DNA of 15,374 nucleotides, from contig JAJQGR010000304.1 in the NCBI GenBank assembly GCA_021200345.1, positions 1 through 15,374 on the forward strand, written 5' to 3'. Position 1 is the stretch's first letter, and every line of letters starts with the position of its first letter. The position numbers and the translations under genes are program-made. The stretch is from Lachnospiraceae bacterium (GTDB lineage Bacteria; Bacillota; Clostridia; Lachnospirales; Lachnospiraceae). The notes under the pieces were generated by a model. The model saw only the letters and a list, made by a program, of their open reading frames with translations, was not told the DNA's origin and ran no database searches. Shown in pieces: positions 1 to 9,739 of this stretch.

Positions 1-2
1 TG

Positions 3-3000
3 CTGACGGTTTCCATTGAGGATGTCAGCTGGAATGTGTATTCCTTTACAGGAAATCTGGTGGTGGAGGACCCGGCCTATGCTTTCAATCGTGTGACGGT
101 GACATTTACCTGGGATGAAACGGGCAGTAAGACCATCAGCAGCGACGCTTCCGTACAGTATCGGAAAACTCTGAAAGAAGACGGAACCTTTACGATAGAT
201 AATCTCCCGCCGGGGACTTTGATTCGAGCGGAATTTTATCTGCAGTACTATGACGCCAAAGGCGTAAAGGTCAAGGAAACCGAGAGTTTTGCCACGATTG
301 AGTTTACCACACTTTCTTTCAGTGAAGAAAACCTGGACACTCTTTATATTCAGTTTGACGATGATGAGACAGGGCATACCAGACTGGAAAAGCAGATTTC
401 CATCTATGACCTGATGCTCAGCGGAGCCAATGAGTATTTGCTGGGTAAAGTAAATTATGCGTATCTTCTCATCTACGAAAATACAGGGACAGACACAAAC
501 CCGACGGAAGGTGATACCTGGGAGGTGAAGATCTCCTCCAGTACGCTGAAAAAATATATGTATTCCTCAGGGGATTATGTGACGGCCAGCTCTTTAAGCC
601 CGGCCCTGAATCCCAGCGGAAACTACCGGTATGAGTTTAAGCTTTATGACCGCTTCGGTAACTGCTTTAATGATATAGGTGTTGTGAACTGGGGATATGC
701 GGACCAGGAGAGTGAGAGCACTTATGTACTGGCCTCCGGTTATGATGTGGATAATGGCGTAATCTATCATCCGATTGAGGGGGCAGCCTGGGATAAAACG
801 CTGACCCTGGGCACAGACCGCTTCTGGGGATATGCGTACAGCGCCAAGTCCGCGCCTACTGCAGGGATAAAGCAGATCACTATCTCTGACAGTGAGACAA
901 CGCTTTCCCAGGCGGATATGACCATTACAGTGTCTGACCTGTATGACGCACTGGTGTCCTATTCTGAGAGTCCCTCTGGCAGCTATGGGGGAAGTATGCC
1001 CCAAAAGGATGAGGAATCTGACGAATACTACAATGTGTATTTCCAGATATTTAAAGGAGACGAGACAGAGGCTTACGACGTAGCTGTTGCCTATGGGTAT
1101 GATGAGGATGATAGGATTACCGATGTATATCTGCAGATTCTGGATGAGGATGATGAGGATTCCGCTGGTGTAACCGGTGATCAGACCAATTATATCAGCT
1201 CCGCAAGCCTTGGGGATGACGCGGGAGACCTGACTTATCATGTTACCGGAATGACCGCCGGGACCACGTATGAGATCCGGGTATATGCGGATTATGATCT
1301 GAATGATCTGAATGGTACGGTTTCAGGGGCTCAGATTGGGTATATGAGCTTCAGTACTCTCGCCATGTCCAGCTATGGCAGGATTTACTATAGTCTGGCC
1401 AGCGAGCATATATTGACTGACTGGCCCAGCACCGTAGATGATGAGGGGGATATCATCTATATTTATGACAATGAATACGATCACGATAATTATGAATCCG
1501 CCACGGCTCAGGATGTCAGCATTTATGTGAATACAAAGCGTACCAATGCTACCCTGGCAAAGTATTATTATTATAATTTCCACATCACGATGAAGGATAA
1601 GTCCTCCGGCGATGTGCTTTATGAGATTGACATTTACAGAAACAATACGGATGATAACGAGAGCGGGCTGCCCAGCATGTCGCAAACCGTGGAGGTGTCA
1701 GAGGAGGATCTTGTGCTGACCGATGACGGGTATTATCGTTATACTCTGTACGGAGTTGAAGAGTCAGATTTTTATGATGGCTGCGGCGCCGAGTATACCT
1801 ATACCTGGGGAAGTTCCAGTGAGCTTCTCAATGTGGAGCCGGAGCTTTATATTGATATTCCGTGGGATACCTATCTGTCTAACGGCATTATTAAAGCTGT
1901 TACGGACGGGACGTCTGGAACTACGGTTTATCAGTTTGACTTGTGGGAAGCATTCATTGGAGTCATTTCTGAAGAAGAGGATGAGGAGACTACAGACAGC
2001 TTCCTTGACACGCGCAGTCTTCTTACCATGCACTTTGACGAGGATTATCTGAAGAGCTATTCCGGATATACCATCACGCTGGACAGTTACGCGGCCCAGG
2101 GGACGGTTAAGGATCATGTAGTGACCGCCTCCTCCAGCTCCTATAAGCAGGTCCGCTTCACCACGCTCAAGGAGATGCCTTATGTGACCATCGACGGTGT
2201 ACTACAGGTGGGAAAATATCTGTATCTGGAGGGGATCGAGCTTCATGACCCTGACCAGTCTATCTATGGCGGGGAAGTAAAGCTGTATAATAAGAGCAGC
2301 AGCTCCACAGATTCTGTTACAGTGGTGCTGGATTATACCAGCACGGACGGAATCGTGCTGGAATCTGATTTTGACAACTTCAGTGGACTGCGTACTGGCA
2401 CCTCCTACACATTCAGTGTGGTGCCGACGGACATTCGAAGAACAGGAAAGACCACTTCTCCCAGGCTGCAGAATGAAACGCTGTATTCTGATGAGTATAC
2501 AGCCGGGCAGGGAGTGACCGGCGAGATTACTGTGTCCAATTTGTCTTATCCGCTTAGCGTGGGAGTGACGGAGGTGACCTACAGCAAGTATGAGGTGGGC
2601 AATTTTACCTTTGGCTGGCCCACAGTAACACGCACGACGGTTACGGATGAAGAGACCGGTACGACAACGACTACAGAGTCTGTAACCTATACGAATACAA
2701 CAAATATCTCCTATGAGACCATGGATCCTATCAGCGTCACTCCGGGGCAGGTATATTACTTCCATAACCTGACATCGGGATCCACTACAGTTCGCCTGAT
2801 TTATCTTGACGCGGCTCAGGAACCGATCGGAGGCACCTACAGGGAGATCACCGACGACAGTTATATCAAAATACCGGAAGGCGTCTATTATATTCAGGCC
2901 AGCATGTATGGCTATATTATCGGCACGGATGGCCGGACGTCGCTGTACAGTGCCAGCCAGGCCCAGCTTTTGCTGGTTTATGACAGTTCAGATTCCATCT

Positions 3001-6000
3001 TAACCAAATTGGGGCTGGTCAGCGCTCAGCATGCTCTGGATACGGATAATACGAAGAGCATTACCTTTACAGCGGAAGAACTGAAAGGAAAAGAACAGCT
3101 GGCTGTGGTAAACGGCGAGTGGGGAAGCGATGGAAGTCAGAGCTTTACCTTCAGCTATTATGTAGATGGTGCTTCAGGCAGTGCAACCAGTGTTACGGCT
3201 GTTGGCGGTTATACATTGGATTTAAGTACGCTGAGTTATTCCAGCAGCGTGACAGTGGTATTGAGTTCAACTTTGTCTGGATATGGAGATTCTGCCGGCT
3301 TGCAGACATTGAGCAGCGCGGGCAGCTTTGACGTACGGCGGATTGATACGGATCAGCTGTCGGCTTTCTCTGACTATGATACTGACAATCTGTACGCTAC
3401 TTATTTGGCGGAAGTCACAGACAATGAGAGAAGTCTGGCGGATACTTCGGTGGACAATGTCAGGGTGGTAGTAACGGACAGCGGCACCGGCCAGGTGGTC
3501 AGTTCCGCCGGACAGACCGGGCAGGTTTCCTATGCCACATCCACCAGTATTGGAACGTATTCCAAAACGCAGAGCTTTGAGACGGAGACCGGTGATACCT
3601 ATAAGCTGGTGTTGAGCATTTGCTGGAGAGGGAAATGGTATACGCTGGATGAGCAGACTGTGACGGCGGAGGGAATTCAGTACAGTATCTCCACGCCCAC
3701 TCAGCTTCTGAAGACTGTTACCTGGCCCAGGGCAAGCTTTATTGTGACAGCGGATCTGGAGGATGTCAATTATCTGGTCAGACAGATTGTCAACCAGACG
3801 TTCTATGGAACCCTGGATGGCCAGGGCCATACGCTGAGTGCCAATCTTTCAGATACTACAAGTAATACTGTGCTGTTTAATGTAATCAGTGCCAGTGCGG
3901 TAATTGAAAACTTTAATTTTGATATCGATTCCGGCGGGAATGGTGAGGCTACAAACTATAAATATCTGATCTCTGCTAACAGCGGAACCATCCGGAATGT
4001 AGTCGTCACATACAATACCGGCAACAGAAATGCCCGTCATACCTATAATGCCAGCCTGTGCTACAGAAATACGGGAACGATTGAGAACTTTGCCCTTTAT
4101 CTTGAAAATGCCACCACATCGGCCGGCGCATACGTGCCCACCGGCTTCGGCAGTATTGTGGTGAATAACGCTGGTACAATCAGTAACGGCTTTGTTTATA
4201 GCGCGTATGCTGTTAATGCCTATACGAATGTGTATGGAGGCGATGAAAGTGTGTCCATCAGCAGTGTAGGCGGTGTGGCTTCTAATAACCAAAGTTCCGG
4301 CGTGATTGAAAATGTGATGGTTGTCATGACCCTTCGTGTGGAGCAGAACGCCAATGCGCTGACTGCCACCTCCAAGCTGACCAGCTATGGACTGATTGCA
4401 GGCAGCAACAGCGGGCTGATTCGCAACTGCGTGACCAATGGAGACATTTTATATGTGTATTGGGACGGCAGTACGATGAGCTATACCACCACCTTTGATA
4501 CAGTGAACTGGCCGGGCAGCTATAACAGAGGCAGCGCCTACACGAAAAATTGCTACTATGTGGCCAGCAGTCAATATATTTATAACGATGCCTATACCAG
4601 CTATGTCAGCAGCAGCATTAGCCTGACGGCGGCAAGCTTCTACACAGGGAGTGTTAACAGCGACGGAGCCTTTGTAGTGGACAGTCAGCTGGAGAATGGA
4701 TATTATCCTATCGTGGATATGCCTGATTGTATGGAAGGGCTGCAGTGGAATATAGCAATCAACGCATCCGGCATCAGCAGTCGTCCGTCTTATCTGGGGT
4801 CCGGCATCTGTAAAGATGACGATGACAATGAGATGATCTATTATGAATATGATGTACTGGACGATGAGACGGCAGCTACGCTGAAAGAGCTGCTTGGCGA
4901 TCTGTATGAGACCTATGTAGACGCGGATACCAATAGTGTACAGAAGCAGTTTGCCATCATGAGCGTGAATCTCAGCAACCGCAGCGGCTACAATATTTAC
5001 AGCCTGACCATGACAGGACTGACTGCTGAAATCCTGGAGTCCGATACTTCTAACTATGTAACGGAACTTACGGTACTGTTGACGCCGTATCTGAACGGAG
5101 AACTCAGTCGGCTGGCTGAGTCATACAGCAACAGTATTGATTTTGAGTCCCTGGAGTATGGCTTTGGGGAAACGGCAGACAGCGGAAGCACGACCCTGAC
5201 GGTGGAAGAAACATTAAACGGTGTCTTCAGTTATCCTTTGTCCTATGATACCTGGAACAGTTCCATGACGCCGTACAGTACCACGGACACAATAGTGAAT
5301 TACCGATTGGTGGAAGATATTTGTCTGGATCCGGATAATACAGGCTTTGATAGCAGTGATGACCGGCTGTTCGCGGTGCGTTTCTTCAGTTATGCAGGCT
5401 ATAATACATCTTATGGAGGAACCTTTGACGGCGGTGGCCATACGCTGGATTTCAATAACGTAACCACAGAGAGTATGGGATCAGGTGCTTATTTTGCCAC
5501 TCTGCTGGCGGGAGCCTGTGTAAAGGATGTATGGGTGGAAAACCTGACGGTATCAGGCACCGTATCCACCTCCTCTAATTACCGGGGATTTATCGGCTAC
5601 GCCAATTCGGGCGTTACCATTGAGGGCGTAAATCTGACGAATGTGGAAATACTGGATGCTGTGCAGTATGCGGGATCTCTGCTGGCCTATGGCAATTCAG
5701 TGAATATAATTGATTGTACGGCGGCAAATATCAAGGTCGCTTCCGGTTCCTCGGCCAGCAGCCTCTATGCCGGAGGCCTGGTGGGAAGTATGCAGTACTC
5801 CAATATCTATAACAGCTATGTGAGGAGTCTGGAGATGGATACTACGGCCGGAACCTCCGTCAGCGGCACCGGAGGTCTGGTAGGAAATGCCACAGATTCC
5901 TGGAGTCAGTGGTGCGTCATTGATTCCTGCTATGTACAGGGGACGATCAATACCTCTTTTGCCAACTGCGGCGGCGTGCTGGGCTATGGCGGCAGCCAGA

Positions 6001-9000
6001 TTTCCCAGGTGTGGACGGCTGTGAATATTTACGGCACCAAGTATATTGGATCCATTATCGGTACTGCCAGGTGTTTGGCTTCCGTTGGCACGGAATCCAA
6101 GAAGATCAATAACTGTGTGGTTAGCGGAGAACTGTATTCTGATAGCACCGCGATCGGCAGTCGTCTGGTAGGTTATTGGCAGATATCCAGCCACGAGAAT
6201 ATCACTCAGACCTACGCTTATGAGGGACAGCTGATCAACAGCTCGGTCAGCAGTGATGAAATGGATGCTACCAGTCTGTCAACCGCCAAAGAAATGAAGA
6301 CCTACTATTTCTGGCAGGATGTGGTTGGCCTGGGAGACAGCTACAATTATTATGGGGCCTCAGCTTCCGAGATTGAGAACGGCGAGGAAGATATCAGCGA
6401 TGTTACAGAAGAGAATGTATACCCGATTCTGTATAATAAAGACGGTACAGATTTGCTGCCTCAGCAGGCGCAGATTGAATATGTGATCGAGACGCCGGAT
6501 TTTGAAATTATTGAAGAGAAAACAGTGGCGGTGGAATATGATACTCAGGCAAATGCCATTGCTGCTGTTAAGGCTCTTAATTCGAGTCTGTCTGACACAG
6601 ATGCTACAAGTATAGCAAATTCGGGTTATGAGAATTTCTATGGATATTATGATTTGACCGTGGTGTTCCGTGTCAGCGATCTGAGCGGCTACGATATCAG
6701 TGATAAAAGCAGTCTGTCGGATCTGATCAGTTACCTGCAGGAAAACATTACTGCGGACGGACTTGACTTATCCAGTAGTGCGCAGTGGACTGTGGCGCAG
6801 GATGAAGATGATGAGAGCGCTTACTACGTGACGGTGAAAGGAGTACAGGCGACCAAACGCTTTGACAGTTATCGAATTGTGTATCAGTTCAGCGACAGCA
6901 ACTCTGTCAGCAGTAAGATTGTATTTCAGAACAGCGACGGAACGGCCGATGTGAATCTGTACTGGATGATCAGTGATGCTGTGGGGTGGACGACGCTCCT
7001 TGGAAATTCAGACGATGCCCATGGCTACAATAGTGAGAATTTCCGAATCATGAAGAGCTTTAGCCTGAATGGCTACTCACTGACAACTGGATTGAAGCTG
7101 AACCGTCTGGAAGGGGATACGTCTGGGTGGTCGTCTGGCGATTATGAAAATAAGAGTCAGAAATGGTTGGAAAGCAATGAGTTCGTGATGATTTCCGGGG
7201 CGACGATCAGCAGCGCTTACGCGGCATGGATTCAGGAAATCTCAACGAATATCGCGTATCTGGAGTTTTCCGGTATTACTCTGACTGAGGCGGCCAGTGC
7301 CGATTATTTTGGTATCGTAGGCAATGTGGTCGGTACGGCGCAATATCTGGACTTCAACAATATTACTCTGAATGTGGGAGCTCAGACAGGAACCTACAAC
7401 TATCTTGGCTGTCTGGCTTATTGCGGCGGTACGGTGTCGAACTGTCGTTTGGCGGATATCAAAATAGACAGTCCGTCTAACTATTACTATTATAATTATG
7501 TGGGCGGCTTAACAGGATACGCGGCGATCGCGGAGAACGTCTACGGCTTCGGAACCGGTTCCGGAACCTACAAGATCACCATGGCCAACAGTACGGTGGC
7601 GTCCAGAACCTATTTCGGCGGTCTGGTGGGCTATGTACTCAGTTCTATGGATGATCTGTTGGTGGAGAATATCACCGTGACAGGCAGAAATTATACCGGC
7701 GGCGTGGTAGGGTATTTCTCCGGCGGAAGCTCTTCCTCCAAATCCAGATTCCCGGATGAGGATGAAGCCTGGGCGGAGGCGGTAGATACCGTTGTATCCG
7801 GATATAACTACGCGGGCGGTGTGCTTGGAGGGATTTATAGCGGTGTCTGTTATTCCAGAGCCGTGAACTGCACAGTAACTACAGAGAAGAGCTATGCCGG
7901 CGGAGCCATTGGTTATGTCATATATGGCAACATGCAGGGACTGGAAGCCTACAACTGTACAGTGACAGCAGGGGAAAGCTATGCGGGCGGCCTGGTGGGC
8001 TATAAACAGTATAGCGGGACTCTGACTTACAGCAAAGCCTACAATACGACGGTCACAGCGACTACAAATTACGCTGGTGGCCTGATTGGCTGGGGTAACA
8101 CGGGCATTACCGGCAGCGCGGCGTACGGCGTCACAGTAAAAGCTACCAGTTATGCCGGCGGCCTGATTGGCTGTCTGGCCAACGGCTCTTACGGCAACTA
8201 TTCCAACGGGCATCATATTTACAGAAGTGTTGTGATGGGAACCAGCACGATTACAGCCAACAATTATGCGGGAGGCCTGGCCGGAGCCGCCGGTGGCCTG
8301 TATATTAGCTATAATGAGGTAGGGCAGGATGTGACAGTGAATTCCTCCAGCTCCGACGCAGGCGGCGTAACTGGATATCTGTCCGGCGGTCAGATTGATC
8401 ACAATATTGTCGCATGCACCATTTCAGGAATGAGCAATGTGGGAGGCCTGATGGGAGAAGTGGACAGCTACGGCAGCAGCCTGATCTCAGGAGGTTCTCT
8501 GACCACTGCCATGTCCGTCTCGAAAGCCTACAGCAACGTGATCGCATGTCAGGATATTTACGGCGCCGGTATCTATGTGGCCGGAGTGGCTGGATTGTTC
8601 AATCCGGGCGATTGGCCCACTGACGGTGACGGCAATCTGTTAACGGATGTGGGATATAAAGACTGGATGAGCAGCGAATATTTCTATAATAATGCGGTGA
8701 TTCCATACAGTATTACTACCGGCGGTTCATCCAGCAGAATGAGCTGGTACGCGAATTACACGGGAACCAATGCGACGTTCAACTCGTATCTGGATAAGAA
8801 TGGGGAGACTGAAAAGTATGATTACTACATCAGCGGCAGAAATAAAGTTTCCGTTGACTCAAGCGCAATAGCTATCACAGAGAGTACGCTTCGGACAGTT
8901 TCGTTCTATACGACAACAGCTTCGGCCAGTAGTAAAGGTCTGGGCTTTTCCAGCAAATATATTGATACCAGCGATGTAACCAGTAATTATTATCCGTATG

Positions 9001-9644
9001 TGAAACTGGAAGAAGGGTATGCAGTGACGCCTTATCAGACAGGTAATGGTACAACAGTTGCTGACAGCAGTGATCTGGGTCTTGCATGGAATGTATATTA
9101 TGTAAGCAGTTCGGACAGCGCAGGCGGAACAACCACAGTGGGAAGCACTCTGGTGGCCTTTACCGGAACGGGAATTCCAATCGGCGCAAGCAATAGTATA
9201 TTGCTGGCAAGTCTGGATTACAGTCCCACGGCGTACGCGTCCGGAATCAATACCATCAATATTGATTTCAGTAATATTGACACAACGATGGTGACATTCC
9301 AGATCAGCTATACTACAAGCTCGGGAACCACAAGGACGTCGTCCTATTCCATCGAGGATCTGGCAACCACCAACTATGTGTGTACTCTTACCTATGATTT
9401 TGCTACAGATTTTACTCTGACTCTGTATTCTGAGGATCAGAGTGATACTGAGACATTTACGTTCCGGGCCAGTTACCTGTGTAATACCGTGATGACCTGG
9501 AATAATAGTGAATATTATATTAAGACAGACGGTGTCTATCTCATAGATGGAGATTCAAGTACCTGTGTTCTGGAGGGTGAGTTTATTCATCTGTACGGCG
9601 GCAAGGCGCTTGGGTCTGACGGAGTGGTTTACAGTCTGGATTAA
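3..9644 (+). CDS. Giant GLUG-repeat surface protein, 5' end missing (3213 codons seen)
   Basis: The frame is open to the left edge, so the true start and any signal peptide lie upstream. The GTG at 36 has no ribosome binding site and reads as an internal valine. The protein is rich in Tyr, Ser, Thr, Gly and Asp and poor in Cys and Lys, typical of a secreted adhesin-like protein. The first third (to about 3650) holds beta-rich modules with fibronectin-III-like signatures (LPPGTL near 204, MTAGTTYEIRV near 1251, LRTGTSYTFSV near 2388). Three beta-helix-like blocks follow, at about 3680-4740, 5220-6440 and 6890-8700. The first two open with the DGxGHTL motif usual in GLUG proteins and are separated by helix-containing linkers. 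The third carries the GLUG array. The last 40 residues (KALGSDGVVYSLD end) recall one RCC1-like blade. No LPXTG motif, choline-binding repeat, SLH domain or C-terminal membrane helix is visible, so attachment is unknown. The function is probably adhesion or polymer binding; family-level recognition is firm, but the ligand is unknown. Confidence 0.9.
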   Translation: MTVSIEDVSWNVYSFTGNLVVEDPAYAFNRVTVTFTWDETGSKTISSDASVQYRKTLKEDGTFTIDNLPPGTLIRAEFYLQYYDAKGVKVKETESFATIEFTTLSFSEENLDTLYIQFDDDETGHTRLEKQISIYDLMLSGANEYLLGKVNYAYLLIYENTGTDTNPTEGDTWEVKISSSTLKKYMYSSGDYVTASSLSPALNPSGNYRYEFKLYDRFGNCFNDIGVVNWGYADQESESTYVLASGYDVDNGVIYHPIEGAAWDKTLTLGTDRFWGYAYSAKSAPTAGIKQITISDSETTLSQADMTITVSDLYDALVSYSESPSGSYGGSMPQKDEESDEYYNVYFQIFKGDETEAYDVAVAYGYDEDDRITDVYLQILDEDDEDSAGVTGDQTNYISSASLGDDAGDLTYHVTGMTAGTTYEIRVYADYDLNDLNGTVSGAQIGYMSFSTLAMSSYGRIYYSLASEHILTDWPSTVDDEGDIIYIYDNEYDHDNYESATAQDVSIYVNTKRTNATLAKYYYYNFHITMKDKSSGDVLYEIDIYRNNTDDNESGLPSMSQTVEVSEEDLVLTDDGYYRYTLYGVEESDFYDGCGAEYTYTWGSSSELLNVEPELYIDIPWDTYLSNGIIKAVTDGTSGTTVYQFDLWEAFIGVISEEEDEETTDSFLDTRSLLTMHFDEDYLKSYSGYTITLDSYAAQGTVKDHVVTASSSSYKQVRFTTLKEMPYVTIDGVLQVGKYLYLEGIELHDPDQSIYGGEVKLYNKSSSSTDSVTVVLDYTSTDGIVLESDFDNFSGLRTGTSYTFSVVPTDIRRTGKTTSPRLQNETLYSDEYTAGQGVTGEITVSNLSYPLSVGVTEVTYSKYEVGNFTFGWPTVTRTTVTDEETGTTTTTESVTYTNTTNISYETMDPISVTPGQVYYFHNLTSGSTTVRLIYLDAAQEPIGGTYREITDDSYIKIPEGVYYIQASMYGYIIGTDGRTSLYSASQAQLLLVYDSSDSILTKLGLVSAQHALDTDNTKSITFTAEELKGKEQLAVVNGEWGSDGSQSFTFSYYVDGASGSATSVTAVGGYTLDLSTLSYSSSVTVVLSSTLSGYGDSAGLQTLSSAGSFDVRRIDTDQLSAFSDYDTDNLYATYLAEVTDNERSLADTSVDNVRVVVTDSGTGQVVSSAGQTGQVSYATSTSIGTYSKTQSFETETGDTYKLVLSICWRGKWYTLDEQTVTAEGIQYSISTPTQLLKTVTWPRASFIVTADLEDVNYLVRQIVNQTFYGTLDGQGHTLSANLSDTTSNTVLFNVISASAVIENFNFDIDSGGNGEATNYKYLISANSGTIRNVVVTYNTGNRNARHTYNASLCYRNTGTIENFALYLENATTSAGAYVPTGFGSIVVNNAGTISNGFVYSAYAVNAYTNVYGGDESVSISSVGGVASNNQSSGVIENVMVVMTLRVEQNANALTATSKLTSYGLIAGSNSGLIRNCVTNGDILYVYWDGSTMSYTTTFDTVNWPGSYNRGSAYTKNCYYVASSQYIYNDAYTSYVSSSISLTAASFYTGSVNSDGAFVVDSQLENGYYPIVDMPDCMEGLQWNIAINASGISSRPSYLGSGICKDDDDNEMIYYEYDVLDDETAATLKELLGDLYETYVDADTNSVQKQFAIMSVNLSNRSGYNIYSLTMTGLTAEILESDTSNYVTELTVLLTPYLNGELSRLAESYSNSIDFESLEYGFGETADSGSTTLTVEETLNGVFSYPLSYDTWNSSMTPYSTTDTIVNYRLVEDICLDPDNTGFDSSDDRLFAVRFFSYAGYNTSYGGTFDGGGHTLDFNNVTTESMGSGAYFATLLAGACVKDVWVENLTVSGTVSTSSNYRGFIGYANSGVTIEGVNLTNVEILDAVQYAGSLLAYGNSVNIIDCTAANIKVASGSSASSLYAGGLVGSMQYSNIYNSYVRSLEMDTTAGTSVSGTGGLVGNATDSWSQWCVIDSCYVQGTINTSFANCGGVLGYGGSQISQVWTAVNIYGTKYIGSIIGTARCLASVGTESKKINNCVVSGELYSDSTAIGSRLVGYWQISSHENITQTYAYEGQLINSSVSSDEMDATSLSTAKEMKTYYFWQDVVGLGDSYNYYGASASEIENGEEDISDVTEENVYPILYNKDGTDLLPQQAQIEYVIETPDFEIIEEKTVAVEYDTQANAIAAVKALNSSLSDTDATSIANSGYENFYGYYDLTVVFRVSDLSGYDISDKSSLSDLISYLQENITADGLDLSSSAQWTVAQDEDDESAYYVTVKGVQATKRFDSYRIVYQFSDSNSVSSKIVFQNSDGTADVNLYWMISDAVGWTTLLGNSDDAHGYNSENFRIMKSFSLNGYSLTTGLKLNRLEGDTSGWSSGDYENKSQKWLESNEFVMISGATISSAYAAWIQEISTNIAYLEFSGITLTEAASADYFGIVGNVVGTAQYLDFNNITLNVGAQTGTYNYLGCLAYCGGTVSNCRLADIKIDSPSNYYYYNYVGGLTGYAAIAENVYGFGTGSGTYKITMANSTVASRTYFGGLVGYVLSSMDDLLVENITVTGRNYTGGVVGYFSGGSSSSKSRFPDEDEAWAEAVDTVVSGYNYAGGVLGGIYSGVCYSRAVNCTVTTEKSYAGGAIGYVIYGNMQGLEAYNCTVTAGESYAGGLVGYKQYSGTLTYSKAYNTTVTATTNYAGGLIGWGNTGITGSAAYGVTVKATSYAGGLIGCLANGSYGNYSNGHHIYRSVVMGTSTITANNYAGGLAGAAGGLYISYNEVGQDVTVNSSSSDAGGVTGYLSGGQIDHNIVACTISGMSNVGGLMGEVDSYGSSLISGGSLTTAMSVSKAYSNVIACQDIYGAGIYVAGVAGLFNPGDWPTDGDGNLLTDVGYKDWMSSEYFYNNAVIPYSITTGGSSSRMSWYANYTGTNATFNSYLDKNGETEKYDYYISGRNKVSVDSSAIAITESTLRTVSFYTTTASASSKGLGFSSKYIDTSDVTSNYYPYVKLEEGYAVTPYQTGNGTTVADSSDLGLAWNVYYVSSSDSAGGTTTVGSTLVAFTGTGIPIGASNSILLASLDYSPTAYASGINTINIDFSNIDTTMVTFQISYTTSSGTTRTSSYSIEDLATTNYVCTLTYDFATDFTLTLYSEDQSDTETFTFRASYLCNTVMTWNNSEYYIKTDGVYLIDGDSSTCVLEGEFIHLYGGKALGSDGVVYSLD
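3684..4740 (+). other. First beta-helix-like block of the giant protein
   Basis: This stretch reads like the start of a GLUG/right-handed beta-helix domain. An STPTQLLK segment is followed by YGTLDGQGHTL (about 3804-3836). Short coils then repeat the pattern 'small loop, SGTIRNV or TGTIENF or AGTISNG or SGVIENV', spaced by roughly 30-50 residues, ending at NCYYVA near 4547. The SG/TG-x-I-x-N strand turns are the visible ladder. The domain assignment is by motif, not by structure; a carbohydrate-binding or adhesive role is inferred. Confidence 0.65.
5220..6440 (+). other. Second beta-helix-like block of the giant protein
   Basis: This is a paralogue of the block at 3684-4740. It opens with YGGTFDGGGHTLDF (about 5412-5453). 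It then runs through coils with KDVWVENLTV, GFIGYANSG, YAGGLVGS (near 5767), GTGGLVGN (near 5868), NCGGVLGYGG (near 5964) and IGSIIGT, each followed by a 'NxxV/NSYV/SCYV' strand. The preceding linker (about 4800-5200), with VLLTPYLNGELSRL, resembles in composition the linker before the third block (about 6470-6890), suggesting that linker plus helix is the duplicated unit. Confidence 0.6.
7500..8470 (+). repeat. Tandem GLUG-type repeats (about 11 copies) inside the giant protein
   Basis: The core motif is Y-(A/V/F/T)-G-G-(L/V/A)-(I/V/T)-G. Its first codon falls at 7500, 7611, 7692, 7809, 7893, 7980, 8070, 8151, 8265, 8355 and 8439. Steps are mostly 27-30 residues, with longer steps of 37-39 residues at 7500, 7692 and 8151 where loops are inserted. 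The last two copies vary the Tyr (Asp at 8355, Val at 8439). Between cores lie strands of the type NCTVT, NTTVTA or GVTVKA. This matches the GLUG motif known from IgA-peptidase-like and other bacterial surface proteins. One repeat per turn of a beta-solenoid is the likely structure (inference). Confidence 0.85.
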
Positions 9645-9652
9645 GTAAGGGA

Positions 9653-9690
9653 ATCTCCGCGCCTGCAGGTATATTGCAGTGCGTGGAGAT
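9653..9690 (+). other. Strong imperfect hairpin in the intergenic gap (no U-tract)
   Basis: The left arm at 9653-9667 (atctccgcgcctgca) pairs with the right arm at 9675-9690 (tgcagtgcgtggagat). This gives 15 base pairs with one G-T wobble and one bulged T around a 7-base loop (ggtatat). It starts 8 bases after the stop codon of the giant gene and ends 49 bases before the next start. No run of T follows, so it is not a classical intrinsic terminator. It may be a 3' stabiliser, a partial attenuator or a factor-assisted terminator. The rest of 9645-9739 shows only the ribosome binding site of the next gene. Confidence 0.55.
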
Positions 9691-9729
9691 GTAGCTGAGA
9701 GAATGTGAAATATGGCTTCCGGCGAAAGT

Positions 9730-9736
9730 GAGGTGG
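9730..9736 (+). promoter_or_regulatory. Ribosome binding site deciding the 9740 start
   Basis: GAGGTGG lies 3-4 bases before ATG 9740. An alternative GTG at 9728 would add four residues (MRWR) but has no purine-rich motif at usable distance. The ATG gives the classic MKNK signal-peptide beginning. The spacing is short, so initiation may be moderate. Confidence 0.55.
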
Positions 9737-9739
9737 CGT

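Noticed and set aside
36..38. GTG as the start of the giant gene
   Set aside because: The frame is open from base 3, there is no Shine-Dalgarno sequence, and no signal peptide follows.
7509..8402. 297-codon - strand open frame under the GLUG array
   Set aside because: It is opposite the repeat array of the giant gene and shows Ala/Gly/His/Ile-rich translation with no domain; it is a shadow of repeated codons.
9653..9690. Intrinsic terminator
   Set aside because: The stem is good, but the downstream bases (gtagctgagag) contain no U-tract.
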